A stretch of 64,000 nucleotides of DNA from UBA4636 sp045534575. GTDB lineage: Bacteria; Bacillota; Clostridia; Christensenellales; Borkfalkiaceae. Positions 50,527 to 59,027 of the stretch are shown piece by piece. The notes under the pieces were generated by a model. It searched no databases. It had not been told where the DNA came from and was given only the letters and a program-made list of their open reading frames with translations. The stretch is taken from positions 62,001 to 126,000 of the forward strand of contig JAZSJZ010000007.1 in NCBI GenBank assembly GCA_045534575.1. Reading direction: 5' to 3'. Every line of letters begins with the position of its first letter. The stretch's first letter is position 1. The translations under genes and the position numbers were made by a program.

Positions 50527-50913
50527 TTATGCCCTAGCATCTAAAATTACGGTGATGTGGCTAGTTCTCTTTAAGATTCTAAAACCTCTACCGTGAGCCA
50601 TTGGTTGCATTCTCTTAAGCGTTGGGCCCATATCAGCATAGCATTCTGCGATATAAAGGTCTTGGCTATTCATTTGAAGGTTGTGTTCAGCGTTTGCCGC
50701 AGCAGACATAACAACTTTCTTAATTGGTTCAGCGCCAGCCTTTGAGCAATTTTCTAAAATTGCAACAGCCTCTTTAACGTTTTTACCTCTAACGAGGTCG
50801 AGAACAACTCTTACCTTAAATGGAGAAATTCTTACATATTTAGCACATGCACGTGGTCTTCTATCTTTAGTTTCTTGAATACGTGCAGTTTTTAATTTCA
50901 TATTCTTTGCCAT
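50527..50913 (-). CDS. rplV: 50S ribosomal protein L22
   Basis: 128 residues; ARACAKYVRISPFKVRVVLDLVRGKNVKEAVAILE-type core and the tunnel hairpin end RMQPMAHGRGFRILKRTSHITVIL. Lines the exit tunnel; mutations here affect macrolides in other bacteria. Confidence 0.98.
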   Translation of the reverse strand: MAKNMKLKTARIQETKDRRPRACAKYVRISPFKVRVVLDLVRGKNVKEAVAILENCSKAGAEPIKKVVMSAAANAEHNLQMNSQDLYIAECYADMGPTLKRMQPMAHGRGFRILKRTSHITVILDARA

Positions 50914-50924
50914 TTTCTATTCTC

Positions 50925-51203
50925 CTATCTACCCGAAGTCGTTTTCGCGCCTGCGTGGCCCTTGAAGGTTCTTGTTGGAGCGAACTCACCGAGCTTGCAA
51001 CCTACCATATCTTCAGTAACGTATACAGGAACGTGTTTTCTTCCGTCGTAAACAGCAATCGTATGCCCAACCATTTGTGGGAATATCGTTGATGATCTTG
51101 ACCAAGTCTTTAATACGGTTTTCTTATTTTCAGCGTTTAAAGCCTCTACTCTTGCGAGCAACTTTGCTTGCACGTAAGGTCCTTTCTTTACACTTCTACT
51201 CAT
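50925..51203 (-). CDS. rpsS: 30S ribosomal protein S19
   Basis: 92 residues; MSRSVKKGPYVQAKLLARVEALNA, TWSRSSTIFPQMVGHTIAVYDGRKHVPVYVTEDMVGCKLGEFAPTRTFKGHAG. Head protein of the 30S. Confidence 0.98.
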   Translation of the reverse strand: MSRSVKKGPYVQAKLLARVEALNAENKKTVLKTWSRSSTIFPQMVGHTIAVYDGRKHVPVYVTEDMVGCKLGEFAPTRTFKGHAGAKTTSGR

Positions 51204-51214
51204 AATTCAACTCC

Positions 51215-52042
51215 TTAATTTACGCGTTTAAGAATAAACTTGTTAGACTTATTCTTTTTCTTTCTAGTCTTATGACCAAGCGCTGGCTTACCCCATGGGG
51301 TTACTGGACCTGGACGACCGATTGGTGACTTACCTTCACCACCACCGTGAGGGTGATCGCATGGGTTCATTACAGAACCACGAACGGTAGGTCTAATACC
51401 CATATGTCTTTTCTTACCTGCTTTACCGATACGAATAATTTCGTGATCGAGGTTACCTACTTGACCAACAGTTGCTTTGCAGTTTAAAGGAATATATCTC
51501 ATTTCACCGCTAGGCATCTTGATTGTTGCAAGTTTGCCTTCTTTTGCCATAAGTTGAGCAGACATACCAGCCGCACGAACGAGTTGACCGCCCTTTCCTG
51601 GTTGAAGTTCAATGTTGTGAACCATTGTACCAACAGGGATGTCCGCAAGTTTAAGCGCGTTACCAGCCTTGATATCTGCGCCTTCACCGCTGATAATCTT
51701 ATCGCCAACGTTTAAGCCGTAAGGTGCGAGAATATATCTCTTTTCACCGTCAGCATAGCAAACGAGTGCAATGTTAGCAGATCTGTTTGGATCGTATTCG
51801 ATAGTCTTTACAGTTGCTGGAATACCATCTTTATTTCTCTTGAAATCGATGATACGATATTTTCTTTTATTTCCACCGCCGTGATGACGAACGGTAATCT
51901 TACCCTGTGCGTTTCTACCGCCGGTATGACGCATATCTTCAACGAGTGATCTTTCTGGCTTAGTGCAAGTGATTTCCTCGTAAGTGCTTACCGACATAAA
52001 ACGGCGTGCAGGAGAAGTTGGATTATATCTTTTAATACCCAT
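51215..52042 (-). CDS. rplB: 50S ribosomal protein L2
   Basis: 275 residues; MGIKRYNPTSPARRFMSV, GRNAQGKITVRHHGGGNKRKYRIIDF, MNPCDHPHGGGEGKSPIGRPGPVTPWGKPALGHKTRKKK with the conserved His-rich loop. Needed for subunit joining and peptidyl transfer. Confidence 0.98.
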   Translation of the reverse strand: MGIKRYNPTSPARRFMSVSTYEEITCTKPERSLVEDMRHTGGRNAQGKITVRHHGGGNKRKYRIIDFKRNKDGIPATVKTIEYDPNRSANIALVCYADGEKRYILAPYGLNVGDKIISGEGADIKAGNALKLADIPVGTMVHNIELQPGKGGQLVRAAGMSAQLMAKEGKLATIKMPSGEMRYIPLNCKATVGQVGNLDHEIIRIGKAGKKRHMGIRPTVRGSVMNPCDHPHGGGEGKSPIGRPGPVTPWGKPALGHKTRKKKNKSNKFILKRVN

Positions 52043-52060
52043 AATCTTTTATCCTCCTAA

Positions 52061-52351
52061 TTATGATAATGAGTCAAAGAACTCAATACCCTTGCTATCT
52101 GCCTTTAATTGAACGATTGCTTTCTTAAAAGCAGGAGTGTAACCTTCGTGGCGACCCATTCTCTTGAGTTTACCCTTACAGTTAACTGTGTTTACTTTAT
52201 CTACTTTAACGCCGAAAAGTTCTTCAACTGCAAGTTTGATTTCAGTTTTGTTAGCCTTTTTAGCTACTTCAAAAACGTATTTCTTGATTGCGATATCAGC
52301 GTAACTCTTTTCAGTAAGAATAGGTCTTATAATAATATCTCTTGCTTCCAT
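52061..52351 (-). CDS. rplW: 50S ribosomal protein L23
   Basis: 96 residues; IIRPILTEKSYADIAIKKYVFEVAKKANKTEIKLAVEELFGVKVDKVNTVNCKGKLKRMGRHEGYTPAFKKAIVQL. Docking site for trigger factor and SRP at the tunnel exit. Overlaps rplD by one base. Confidence 0.98.
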   Translation of the reverse strand: MEARDIIIRPILTEKSYADIAIKKYVFEVAKKANKTEIKLAVEELFGVKVDKVNTVNCKGKLKRMGRHEGYTPAFKKAIVQLKADSKGIEFFDSLS

Positions 52352-52977
52352 TATTCACCATAGACCCCCTGTAATTTTTCGATTGAACCTTTTGATAATA
52401 CGATAACTGCGTTCTTAACAACGTCGTAAGTGTTAAGTTGTTCAACAGCAATTGTGTTAAGTTTCTTAATGTTGCTTGCAGCACGGATTACTAATTCATC
52501 CTTCTTATCCATAACGATAAGCACGGTCTTTTCAAAGCCGAAAGCCTTTAAGAAAGCAAGCATTTCTTTAGTCTTACCGTTTTCAACTGCAACTTCGTCG
52601 ATTACATAGAACTCGTTATCGCTAAGTTTTTTAGATAATGCAGTAAAGAGTGCAGTTCTTTTTGCAGTAACGTTCATTTTCTTTGAGAAGTCTCTTGACT
52701 TTGGAGCGAAAACTACGCCACCCTTAATCCATTGTGGAGCTCTGGTTGAACCTTGACGAGCATTACCAGTTCCTTTTTGACGGTAAGGCTTTCTGCCACC
52801 ACCACGAACTTCAGTTCTAGTTAAAGTGCTTTTCGTTCCTTGTCTTTCATTAGCAAGTCTTGTTACAACTGCTTGATGAACGAGCGCTTCATTATATTCC
52901 ATTGTGAAAAGTGCTTCAGACAACTCAATCGTGCCGTTTGATTCGCCTTTCATATTATATAATTTAATACTTGGCAT
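52351..52977 (-). CDS. rplD: 50S ribosomal protein L4
   Basis: 208 residues; RQGTKSTLTRTEVRGGGRKPYRQKGTGNARQGSTRAPQWIKGGVVFAPKSRDF (tunnel loop) and VIDEVAVENGKTKEMLAFLKAFG. In E. coli L4 also represses this operon through its leader; the leader here carries a terminator that could serve a similar purpose. Confidence 0.98.
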   Translation of the reverse strand: MPSIKLYNMKGESNGTIELSEALFTMEYNEALVHQAVVTRLANERQGTKSTLTRTEVRGGGRKPYRQKGTGNARQGSTRAPQWIKGGVVFAPKSRDFSKKMNVTAKRTALFTALSKKLSDNEFYVIDEVAVENGKTKEMLAFLKAFGFEKTVLIVMDKKDELVIRAASNIKKLNTIAVEQLNTYDVVKNAVIVLSKGSIEKLQGVYGE

Positions 52978-52991
52978 ACCTCGTCCCCTCC

Positions 52992-53624
52992 TTATGCTTT
53001 AACGCTGTTTCTAATCGAAACGTATCCGCCCTTTGGACCAGGAACTGCGCCCTTAACCAAAATAGCGTTTCTTGCTGCATCAACCATAACTACTTCAAGA
53101 TTTAATACGGTAACTTGTTCACAACCGTATTGACCAGCAAGGTGCTTGTTCTTGAATACTCTTGATGGCGAGCTGTTTGCGCCCATAGAACCAACTTCTC
53201 TGTGAACAGGGCCTACACCGTGTGTAGCTCTTAACTTATGTTGATTCCATCTTTTAATAACGCCGGTGAAACCGTGACCTTTCGTCGTGCCGATAACGTC
53301 AACCTTATCGCCAACAGCAAAAACGTCGCAAGTAACTTGTGAACCAACTTCGTAAGAAGCACAATCTTCTAAACGGAATTCTTTTAAAATTCTTTGTGGT
53401 TCAACGCCAGCTTTCTTAAACTGACCTAATTCAGGTTTATTTAAAACCTTTTCACTAACCTTTTCAAAACCGAGTTTAACTGCTTGGTAACCATCTCTTT
53501 CAAGCGTTTTTACTTGAACTACTGAGCAAGGACCAGCCTCGATTACGGTAACTGGGATTACTTTTCCATCAGCGGAAAAGATCTGCGTCATACCTAATTT
53601 TTTTCCAATGATTGCTTTATTCAT
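52992..53624 (-). CDS. rplC: 50S ribosomal protein L3
   Basis: 210 residues; MNKAIIGKKLGMTQIFSADGKVIPVTVIEAGPCSVVQVKT and the W-finger region GVIKRWNQHKLRATHGVGPVHREVGSMGANSSPSRVFKNKHLAGQYG. Early-assembly 50S protein. Confidence 0.98.
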   Translation of the reverse strand: MNKAIIGKKLGMTQIFSADGKVIPVTVIEAGPCSVVQVKTLERDGYQAVKLGFEKVSEKVLNKPELGQFKKAGVEPQRILKEFRLEDCASYEVGSQVTCDVFAVGDKVDVIGTTKGHGFTGVIKRWNQHKLRATHGVGPVHREVGSMGANSSPSRVFKNKHLAGQYGCEQVTVLNLEVVMVDAARNAILVKGAVPGPKGGYVSIRNSVKA

Positions 53625-53657
53625 TGATAAAGTTCACCTCCGTATATATTTCAAAAA

Positions 53658-53957
53658 TTAAAGTTTAATTTTAACGTCAACACCAGCTGGAAGGTGGATG
53701 CTATCCAAAATCTTAGCGTTTGTTGAGTAAATGTCGATAAGTCTCTTGTGAGTTCTAAGTTCAAATTGTTCACGAGAATCCTTATACTTGTGTGGTGAGC
53801 GGAGAATCGTAACGATTTCTTTCTCAGTTGGTAGTGGAATAGGACCGCTAATTTTAGCGCCTGCTTTCTTCATCGTTTCAACGATTCTTGCCGTTGCTTG
53901 GTCAACCATGCTGTGGTCGTAAGCCGATAACTTAATTCTAATTTTTTGACCTGCCAT
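53658..53957 (-). CDS. rpsJ: 30S ribosomal protein S10
   Basis: 99 residues; GQKIRIKLSAYDHSMVDQATARIVETMKKAGAKISGPIPLPTEKEIVTILRSPHKYKDSREQFELRTHKRLIDI. Head protein of the 30S and, as NusE, part of antitermination complexes. First gene of the superoperon, with GGAGG before the ATG at 53957 and a long leader. Confidence 0.98.
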   Translation of the reverse strand: MAGQKIRIKLSAYDHSMVDQATARIVETMKKAGAKISGPIPLPTEKEIVTILRSPHKYKDSREQFELRTHKRLIDIYSTNAKILDSIHLPAGVDVKIKL

Positions 53958-54276
53958 TTAAAATTTCCTCCATTTTATACTAACTTTTATAAGTCGTTAA
54001 CCACGGTCAATGGAGCTAAGAAGCAAAATCAACCTATTTTTCAAGGCTTTTTGCTTTTATTAGCGTTTTAACAACTTTGCCGTGTGTTTCGCAATTCAAA
54101 CTTAAAAAAAATCATCTGCGCCGTGTGTTTTTAGCAGATGACTAAATTTAAGGTTGCGGTTAGTCGCAGAGATTACACTCCACATTTGTCAGTAAAAATT
54201 ATCTTCCAAAACTAAAGCGCAAACAGCGCTTTTTTCTTGGTTTAAGTAACTTTTTACCTCAACCCTTATGACACAG
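53958..54276 (-). promoter_or_regulatory. S10 operon 5' leader (about 320 nt)
   Basis: The leader contains a perfect intrinsic terminator roughly in its middle, a flanking stem that shares two bases with it, and an 11-base motif found twice: in the terminator loop (54120-54130) and at 54079-54089. A second hairpin AAGCGC / GCGCTT lies near 54210-54230. I read no peptide of note in it. This is the layout of an attenuation leader, probably feedback-controlled by a ribosomal protein. Confidence 0.65.
54104..54141 (-). terminator. attenuator terminator in the S10 leader
   Basis: Minus strand stem TCATCTGC (54134-54141) / GCAGATGA (54112-54119), 14-base loop, then eight T in a row (54104-54111). 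It lies 147 bases before the rpsJ start. Confidence 0.88.
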
Positions 54277-54283
54277 CCCATTA

Positions 54284-54312
54284 AATATACTATAACCAAA
54301 CTATAAAGTCAA
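54284..54312 (-). promoter_or_regulatory. promoter of the ribosomal superoperon
   Basis: Minus strand TTGACT (54307-54312), 17-bp spacer, TATATT (54284-54289). Probable transcription start near 54276. Confidence 0.85.
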
Positions 54313-54555
54313 CCGTTTTTCAACCATTTTTTCAATTTTTTTTATAAGTTTTTTTAGTATTATTTTAGGCACAAGATATTGTGTTTTTCATCCGTCAAAT
54401 GCCACTATATTATATAATATGAAAGACGAAAAACACAAAATTTTCTCGTTTTTTATGCGTATTTTTTTGGTTTTTAAATTTTTAGCCAAAATTTTAAATA
54501 TCCGTTTTTGATATTTTTCGGCATATTTTGTTTTGGCAATAGTTTTTAATCTTTT
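54313..54555. other. AT-rich spacer between proC and the S10 promoter
   Basis: About 240 bases upstream of the superoperon promoter and past the end of proC, rich in T runs on the plus strand. A near-palindromic ATATTATATAATAT lies around 54407-54420. No gene, repeat copy or obvious terminator is seen. Confidence 0.5.
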
Positions 54556-55347
54556 TTAAGATAGTTTTCCAAGTTCAATCGACCTATCAGCGCAAGCGTC
54601 AACGCAAGCCTTAATAGAACTTTCAAAACCTTCGCAATCGAGTTTTTCTAAGCCGGCAATCGTAGTGCCACCTTTTGAACAAACGTCTTTTATAAGTTCG
54701 TCAATACTCTTCTCACTATTTAGCACCATATTCGCCGAGCCTATCGCAGTTTTGGCAACGAGCCTTAAGCAAAGGTCTAAGTCTGCGCCCCTTAAACTTG
54801 CGCTTTTAGCAAAATATTTAAAGAAAAGATAAGAATATGCAGTGAAACTTCCGCTTATTGGAATAAGATCGTCAATAAGCCTTTCTTCAACTTCTTCATG
54901 CCCGCCAACGCTATCTAAAATAGCAAAAACTTCCTTCTTCTCGTTGTCGCTAATCGAATTATTAAAAGCAACAAGGCTAACGCATTGCTTTATGGTTGCG
55001 CAAGTGTTGGGCATAACCCTTGCAATTTTTGCGTCCGCTAAATAACCGCCGAGTTTTTCAAGGCTTACGCCAGCGCAAATAGAAATTATGATTTTACCTT
55101 GAGCGTTAACGCTCTCTAAAGTTTTAGCAAGGTCTTGCGGTTTTACGGCAAGAAGAATAATTTTTGCGTTTTGAATTAAGTCGCTTTCGCTGTTCGCTAT
55201 TGAAAAGCCTAACTTTTGAGCGTTTTCAATGCTAGTTTGATTTTTATCGAAAACGATAATTTCTTGAGCGCTAAACACTGAACCTAAAACACCGCTAGCG
55301 AACGCTCCGCCCATTTTTCCAAAGCCTAAAATACCGAATTTTTTCAT
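54556..55347 (-). CDS. proC: pyrroline-5-carboxylate reductase
   Basis: 263 residues. N-terminal NAD(P)-binding GILGFGKMGGAFASG, AVKPQDL, the ARVMPNTCATIKQC block and the C-terminal dimer region with SVGGHEEVEERLIDDLIPISGSFTAYSYLF and DVCSKGGTTIAGLEKL. Makes proline from pyrroline-5-carboxylate. Third gene of proBAC; its start overlaps the proA stop by four bases. Confidence 0.97.
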   Translation of the reverse strand: MKKFGILGFGKMGGAFASGVLGSVFSAQEIIVFDKNQTSIENAQKLGFSIANSESDLIQNAKIILLAVKPQDLAKTLESVNAQGKIIISICAGVSLEKLGGYLADAKIARVMPNTCATIKQCVSLVAFNNSISDNEKKEVFAILDSVGGHEEVEERLIDDLIPISGSFTAYSYLFFKYFAKSASLRGADLDLCLRLVAKTAIGSANMVLNSEKSIDELIKDVCSKGGTTIAGLEKLDCEGFESSIKACVDACADRSIELGKLS

Positions 55348-56570
55348 CTTACGTTACCATTTCCTTCAACGACGTAGTGATAAGAAGTCATTTCCTTTAA
55401 GCCCATAGGGCCTCTTGCATGCATTTTTTGCGTGCTAATTCCAAGTTCTGCGCCAAACCCGAAGCAACCGCCGTCAGTAAAGCGCGTTGAACAATTTACG
55501 TAACAGCACGCGCTATCAATTTCGCTCGTAAACTTATCGGCAATAGCCTTGTCGGTAGTGATAATTGCGTCGCTATGGTGCGTGCCGAAAAAGTTTATAT
55601 GCTCAATCGCCTCTTCCACTCCGCTCACGATTTTCACCGACATATCCATCGAATTATATTCAGTAGCGTAGTCGTTTTCGCCCATAATAACGGCGTTTTT
55701 GAGAAGTTTTGCCGTTTTTTCATCAGCGTGAAGCGTAACGCCAGCGCCGACCAAATCAGCCTCTAAAAGCGGTAAAACGCTTGGCGCGATAGCCTCGTCG
55801 ATTAAAAGCGTTTCGGCTGAGTTGCACACTGACGGGCGAGAAATTTTAGCGTTAAGAACAACTTTTCTTGCAATCTCAACGTCGCACGATTTTTCAACGA
55901 AAACGTGACAAACGCCTGCGCCCGTTTCAATAACGGGAACGGTTGCGTTATTCACAACGAAATCAATAAGCCCCTTTCCACCGCGAGGAAAAACTAAATC
56001 AACTTCGCCCCTTGCAGTGATAAGTTCTTGAATTAACGCCCTATCGCTAGCAAGAAGGGTAACCACGCCCTCGTCAAAATAAGGCTTAACCGCCGTTTTG
56101 ATAATCTCAACCAAAATTTTGTTAGTTTGTTCGGCTTCCTTTCCGCCCTTTAAAACGCAAGCGTTACCCGTCTTAATGCAAAGAACTGAAATATCTACCG
56201 TAACGTTTGGTCTTGATTCGTAAATTGCGCCGATAACGCCAAACGGCACTCTAACTTTCTTTATGTTTAGCCCCGTTTCAGTCGTAAATTTTTCAACCAC
56301 TTCGCCAACAGGGTCGGGAAGAGTGGCAACCTTTTTAACGTCGCTAGCGATAGATAAAATTCTATCCTTGGTTAAACGAAGCCTATCAACCATAGAAGGC
56401 TTAATTCCGTTTTTCTCAGCCTTTTCAATATCAGCAAGGTTTGCTTTCAAAATTTCATCAACCGAGCATTCAAGAGCCGACGCTATATTTAAAAGTGCTT
56501 TATTCTTAATTTCTGTGGATGCGTTTTTTAATATCTTTGCGCCCTTTCTTGCGCCAGAAAAATCAATCAT
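55344..56570 (-). CDS. proA: glutamate-5-semialdehyde dehydrogenase
   Basis: 408 residues. Catalytic region SRPSVCNSAETLLIDE with the active-site Cys, VPFGVIGAIYESRPNVTVD, and the C-terminal RFTDGGCFGFGAELGISTQKMHARGPMGLKEMTSYHYVVEG. Reduces glutamyl-5-phosphate to the semialdehyde. Its ATG overlaps the last base of proB. Confidence 0.98.
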   Translation of the reverse strand: MIDFSGARKGAKILKNASTEIKNKALLNIASALECSVDEILKANLADIEKAEKNGIKPSMVDRLRLTKDRILSIASDVKKVATLPDPVGEVVEKFTTETGLNIKKVRVPFGVIGAIYESRPNVTVDISVLCIKTGNACVLKGGKEAEQTNKILVEIIKTAVKPYFDEGVVTLLASDRALIQELITARGEVDLVFPRGGKGLIDFVVNNATVPVIETGAGVCHVFVEKSCDVEIARKVVLNAKISRPSVCNSAETLLIDEAIAPSVLPLLEADLVGAGVTLHADEKTAKLLKNAVIMGENDYATEYNSMDMSVKIVSGVEEAIEHINFFGTHHSDAIITTDKAIADKFTSEIDSACCYVNCSTRFTDGGCFGFGAELGISTQKMHARGPMGLKEMTSYHYVVEGNGNVR

Positions 56571-57634
56571 TATTCCTCCAAAATCGCAACGTTATTTGCG
56601 TGCACGATAATGTGCGAATCACCGCTAGATAAAATTTCATTAACTTCGTTATCACTAAAGGAAGTTATGCCCCTTGCAACAACCTCTCCTTCTTGGTTGC
56701 AAACGTTAACAACAGTTCCTTTATCGAACGTGCCTTCAACCCTTAAAATCCCACAAGAAAGTAAACTCTTTCTTTTCAAAAGTGCCTCTATAGCACCGTT
56801 ATCGGCATAAATTTGACCTTCAACACTCGCACAATAAATAAGCCAAGATTGCCTTATTGAGCGTTTGTTAGGTTGGTTTTTAAAGGTTGTTCCAAGGTTA
56901 GTTTGGTAAACTTTAGAAATAGAATTTAACTTGTTGCTGTTTACGATTTGCATATCGATTCCAGCGTTTGTAACGATTAAACCAGCCTTTAGTTTGGTGC
57001 TCATACCACCCGTTCCAACGCTTGAAGAACTTCCGCCTGCTTTTTGCAAAATTTCGCCGTCAATTCTATCAACCACTTCAATTAGTTTTGCGTCTTTGTT
57101 GGTTGCTGGATTAGAATCGTAAAGCCCGTCAACGTCGGTTACCAAAACGAGAAGGTCAGCCCCTATAATTAAGGCAATCATAGCAGAGAGCGTGTCGTTA
57201 TCACCAACCTTAATTTCCTCGTCGGTTAGAGCGTCGTTCTCGTTAATGATAGGCACTGCGCCGTAGAAAAAGAGCGAATCAACCGTTTCGATTAAGTGTT
57301 TTGTTCTTTTTCTTGAGCCAAAATCATCGTGCGTTACGAGAATTTGCGAACAAATCATACCTTCTTTATTGAAATATTTTTCATATTCGCTCATAAGCGC
57401 TGGCTGACCGATAGCCGCGCACGCTTGCTTTTTCGCCATTTGGTTTGGCTTTTTCTTTAAGTTTAATTTAGGAAAGCCAACGGCTATTGCGCCCGAAGTT
57501 ACTAGCGCAACCTCAACGCCCTCGCTTTTAAGTTTTTTAATCTCGCTAGCAAGCGTCGTTATGTTTTTTTCGTTTATTTGCCCGTTTTTATCAACCAGTG
57601 AAGACGAGCCAATTTTTATTACAAGCCTTTTCAT
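56570..57634 (-). CDS. proB: glutamate 5-kinase
   Basis: 354 residues, starting at the ATG 57634 with GAAGGTAGAA upstream; an in-frame TTG four codons earlier overlaps that site. The kinase domain shows VIKIGSSSLVDKNG, VALVTSGAIAVGF, PIINENDALTD and VGTGGMSTKLKAGLIVTNAG. A PUA domain fills the C-terminal ~90 residues. First enzyme of proline synthesis, usually inhibited by proline. Confidence 0.97.
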   Translation of the reverse strand: MKRLVIKIGSSSLVDKNGQINEKNITTLASEIKKLKSEGVEVALVTSGAIAVGFPKLNLKKKPNQMAKKQACAAIGQPALMSEYEKYFNKEGMICSQILVTHDDFGSRKRTKHLIETVDSLFFYGAVPIINENDALTDEEIKVGDNDTLSAMIALIIGADLLVLVTDVDGLYDSNPATNKDAKLIEVVDRIDGEILQKAGGSSSSVGTGGMSTKLKAGLIVTNAGIDMQIVNSNKLNSISKVYQTNLGTTFKNQPNKRSIRQSWLIYCASVEGQIYADNGAIEALLKRKSLLSCGILRVEGTFDKGTVVNVCNQEGEVVARGITSFSDNEVNEILSSGDSHIIVHANNVAILEE

Positions 57635-57678
57635 TTCTACCTTCAAAAACTTTTTCCTTGAAATATATTATGAAATAT

Positions 57679-57707
57679 ATTATATATTAACTTAAATTTT
57701 TAGTAAA
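57679..57707 (-). promoter_or_regulatory. promoter for proBAC
   Basis: Minus strand TTTACT (57702-57707), 17-bp spacer, TATAAT (57679-57684). No T-box or other leader element is visible: the leader is short. Confidence 0.7.
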
Positions 57708-57727
57708 GTATTTATCGTAAAAATAAG

Positions 57728-57753
57728 AAAAAGCCTTAAAAAAGGCTTTTTTG
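57728..57753 (-). terminator. terminator after the ECF S component
   Basis: AAAAAAGCCTT / AAGGCTTTTT on the minus strand, 28 bases after the stop codon. Confidence 0.88.
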
Positions 57754-57780
57754 AGTGGTTTGTTTTGCAGTTTTAATTTT

Positions 57781-58338
57781 TTAATCGCTACGCTTAGGAT
57801 AACGCTCGGCTAAAAAACCTGCGCGAGAGATAGCAAACACAAGGGTTGGAACTAACGCTAAATGAACGGCAATTGCAATCACGCTATTAACAAAATAGTC
57901 CGTTAAAAAGATTGCAATCGAATAAACACCGCCTTTAGCAAAAATCGCAGGGAACAACACTCTAACAACCCCACCCACAACTCTACCAAGTAACATTGCG
58001 ATAATTAGAGCGATAAAATAGTCAGCAAAAGCGTTGCGTGTTTTAATAAGTTTTAACGCTAAGCCCGAAAAAAGCCCGTAAGCCGTAAGTTCAAAAAACA
58101 TCGTTAAAGTTGACGGATTAAAGCCCATCACAAAGCAATTTATAAGCGCGCCTGAAATTCCACAAATTGCGCCGTAAATAGGTCCACACATAAATCCGCA
58201 CAAATAAACGGGAATATGAACGGGAGATATTGCTTTTTTAACTGGTTGCCAAAAGTCTAAGGCTCTTGGCAATAAAAAGCAAAGCGCAATGCAAACGGCA
58301 GTATAGGTTATAAGTCTTGTTTTGGAAATTGTTTTCAT
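57781..58338 (-). CDS. ECF transporter S component (vitamin or precursor uptake), ligand unknown
   Basis: 185 residues with about six membrane helices; ATG at 58338 six bases after GGAG. The segment ISPVHIPVYLCGFMCGPIYGAICGISGALINCF is characteristic of a subgroup of ECF S components (substrate-binding subunits that share the EcfA-A'-T module). Small transmembrane Ala and the LLGRVVGGVVRVLF helix fit. No EcfA or EcfT genes are in the window, as expected for a group II system. The ligand is not deducible; the structured leader upstream suggests it or a related metabolite is sensed by RNA. Confidence 0.8.
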   Translation of the reverse strand: MKTISKTRLITYTAVCIALCFLLPRALDFWQPVKKAISPVHIPVYLCGFMCGPIYGAICGISGALINCFVMGFNPSTLTMFFELTAYGLFSGLALKLIKTRNAFADYFIALIIAMLLGRVVGGVVRVLFPAIFAKGGVYSIAIFLTDYFVNSVIAIAVHLALVPTLVFAISRAGFLAERYPKRSD

Positions 58339-58365
58339 TTTCTTCTCCACAATTTAATTTTAAAT

Positions 58366-58459
58366 AAAAAAGAACACCACCTCAACCTTAAGTCAAGACA
58401 GTGCTCTTATAAGCACGATTAAAATTTTATTTGACGGCTTTTGCCCACACGCTACCTTG
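58366..58459 (-). promoter_or_regulatory. candidate riboswitch-like leader with terminator upstream of the ECF S component
   Basis: On the minus strand CAAGGTAG (58452-58459) can pair with CTGTCTTG (58394-58401), enclosing a GGC-AAAA-GCC hairpin and a GTGCT/AGCAC hairpin. The 3' part of that closing stem is also the 5' arm of a 15-pair terminator: GAGCACTGTCTTGAC (58392-58406) with GTTGAGGTGGTGTTC (58372-58386), followed by six T. The two folds exclude each other. It matches no riboswitch class that I can recall. Confidence 0.65.
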
Positions 58460-58569
58460 TGATAACGATAATGAAATTATACAAAACAGGCTTTGTGATG
58501 TCAAATAATTTTTAGCCAAAATTAGCAAAATTTTGATAATTTTTAACAACTTTTTTAACGCTTTTTAAA

Positions 58570-59007
58570 TTAAATTTTAATCTTGAAAACGGCTTTTTTC
58601 AAAAAGTCGTGTTCGGCTTTAATGCCTGGGCAGTGCGCATCGTCTGGGAAAAGAGCCATAAACATACCCTCTTTAACGGCAATTTTTTCGCCTGAAGATA
58701 CGCCTAAAAATCTATCTTTAGCCTCGTCATACTCGGTTGTTTTTTCCATCTTATCGATAAACTGCCACTCGATAGTTTCGCTTCCCGTTATGATATATTG
58801 CACGTCAATATACTTAATGTGCGATTCCCACTTAGTGCTAGTTGTTGGGTTAGATTCTAAAATGTTAACGAAGCACTCGTCACCTAAATCGTATTTTCCT
58901 TTTTCGATTGCTTTTAAATCGTTTTCGCTAATGAATTTTTCAATCTTTTCCCAAAATTTGTTCACACCACTATAAATTGATAGGTTCTTTTTGTAATCTA
59001 AAATCAT
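58570..59007 (-). CDS. YhcH/YjgK/YiaL family protein
   Basis: 145 residues, a cupin-like family (DUF386, also called the beta subunit of EbgA). Visible motifs: SKWESHIKYIDVQYIITGSETIEW with the family H...D.Q pattern, and MFMALFPDDAHCPGI with the metal-binding His near the C-terminus. Members act on sugars linked to sialic acid or other carbohydrate catabolism, such as anomer opening. No sugar genes adjoin it here. GGAGAA precedes the ATG. Confidence 0.88.
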   Translation of the reverse strand: MILDYKKNLSIYSGVNKFWEKIEKFISENDLKAIEKGKYDLGDECFVNILESNPTTSTKWESHIKYIDVQYIITGSETIEWQFIDKMEKTTEYDEAKDRFLGVSSGEKIAVKEGMFMALFPDDAHCPGIKAEHDFLKKAVFKIKI

Positions 59008-59027
59008 AATTTTCTCCTAAAAACGGC

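Noticed and set aside
57647..57780. T-box or proline-responsive leader upstream of proBAC
   Set aside because: The leader is short, and neither the T-box consensus nor a specifier loop is visible. Only a plain promoter is present.
58366..58459. Known classes (THF, TPP, preQ1, FMN, cobalamin) for the leader upstream of the ECF S component
   Set aside because: None of the conserved bases of these classes as I remember them are present, so no class name was given.
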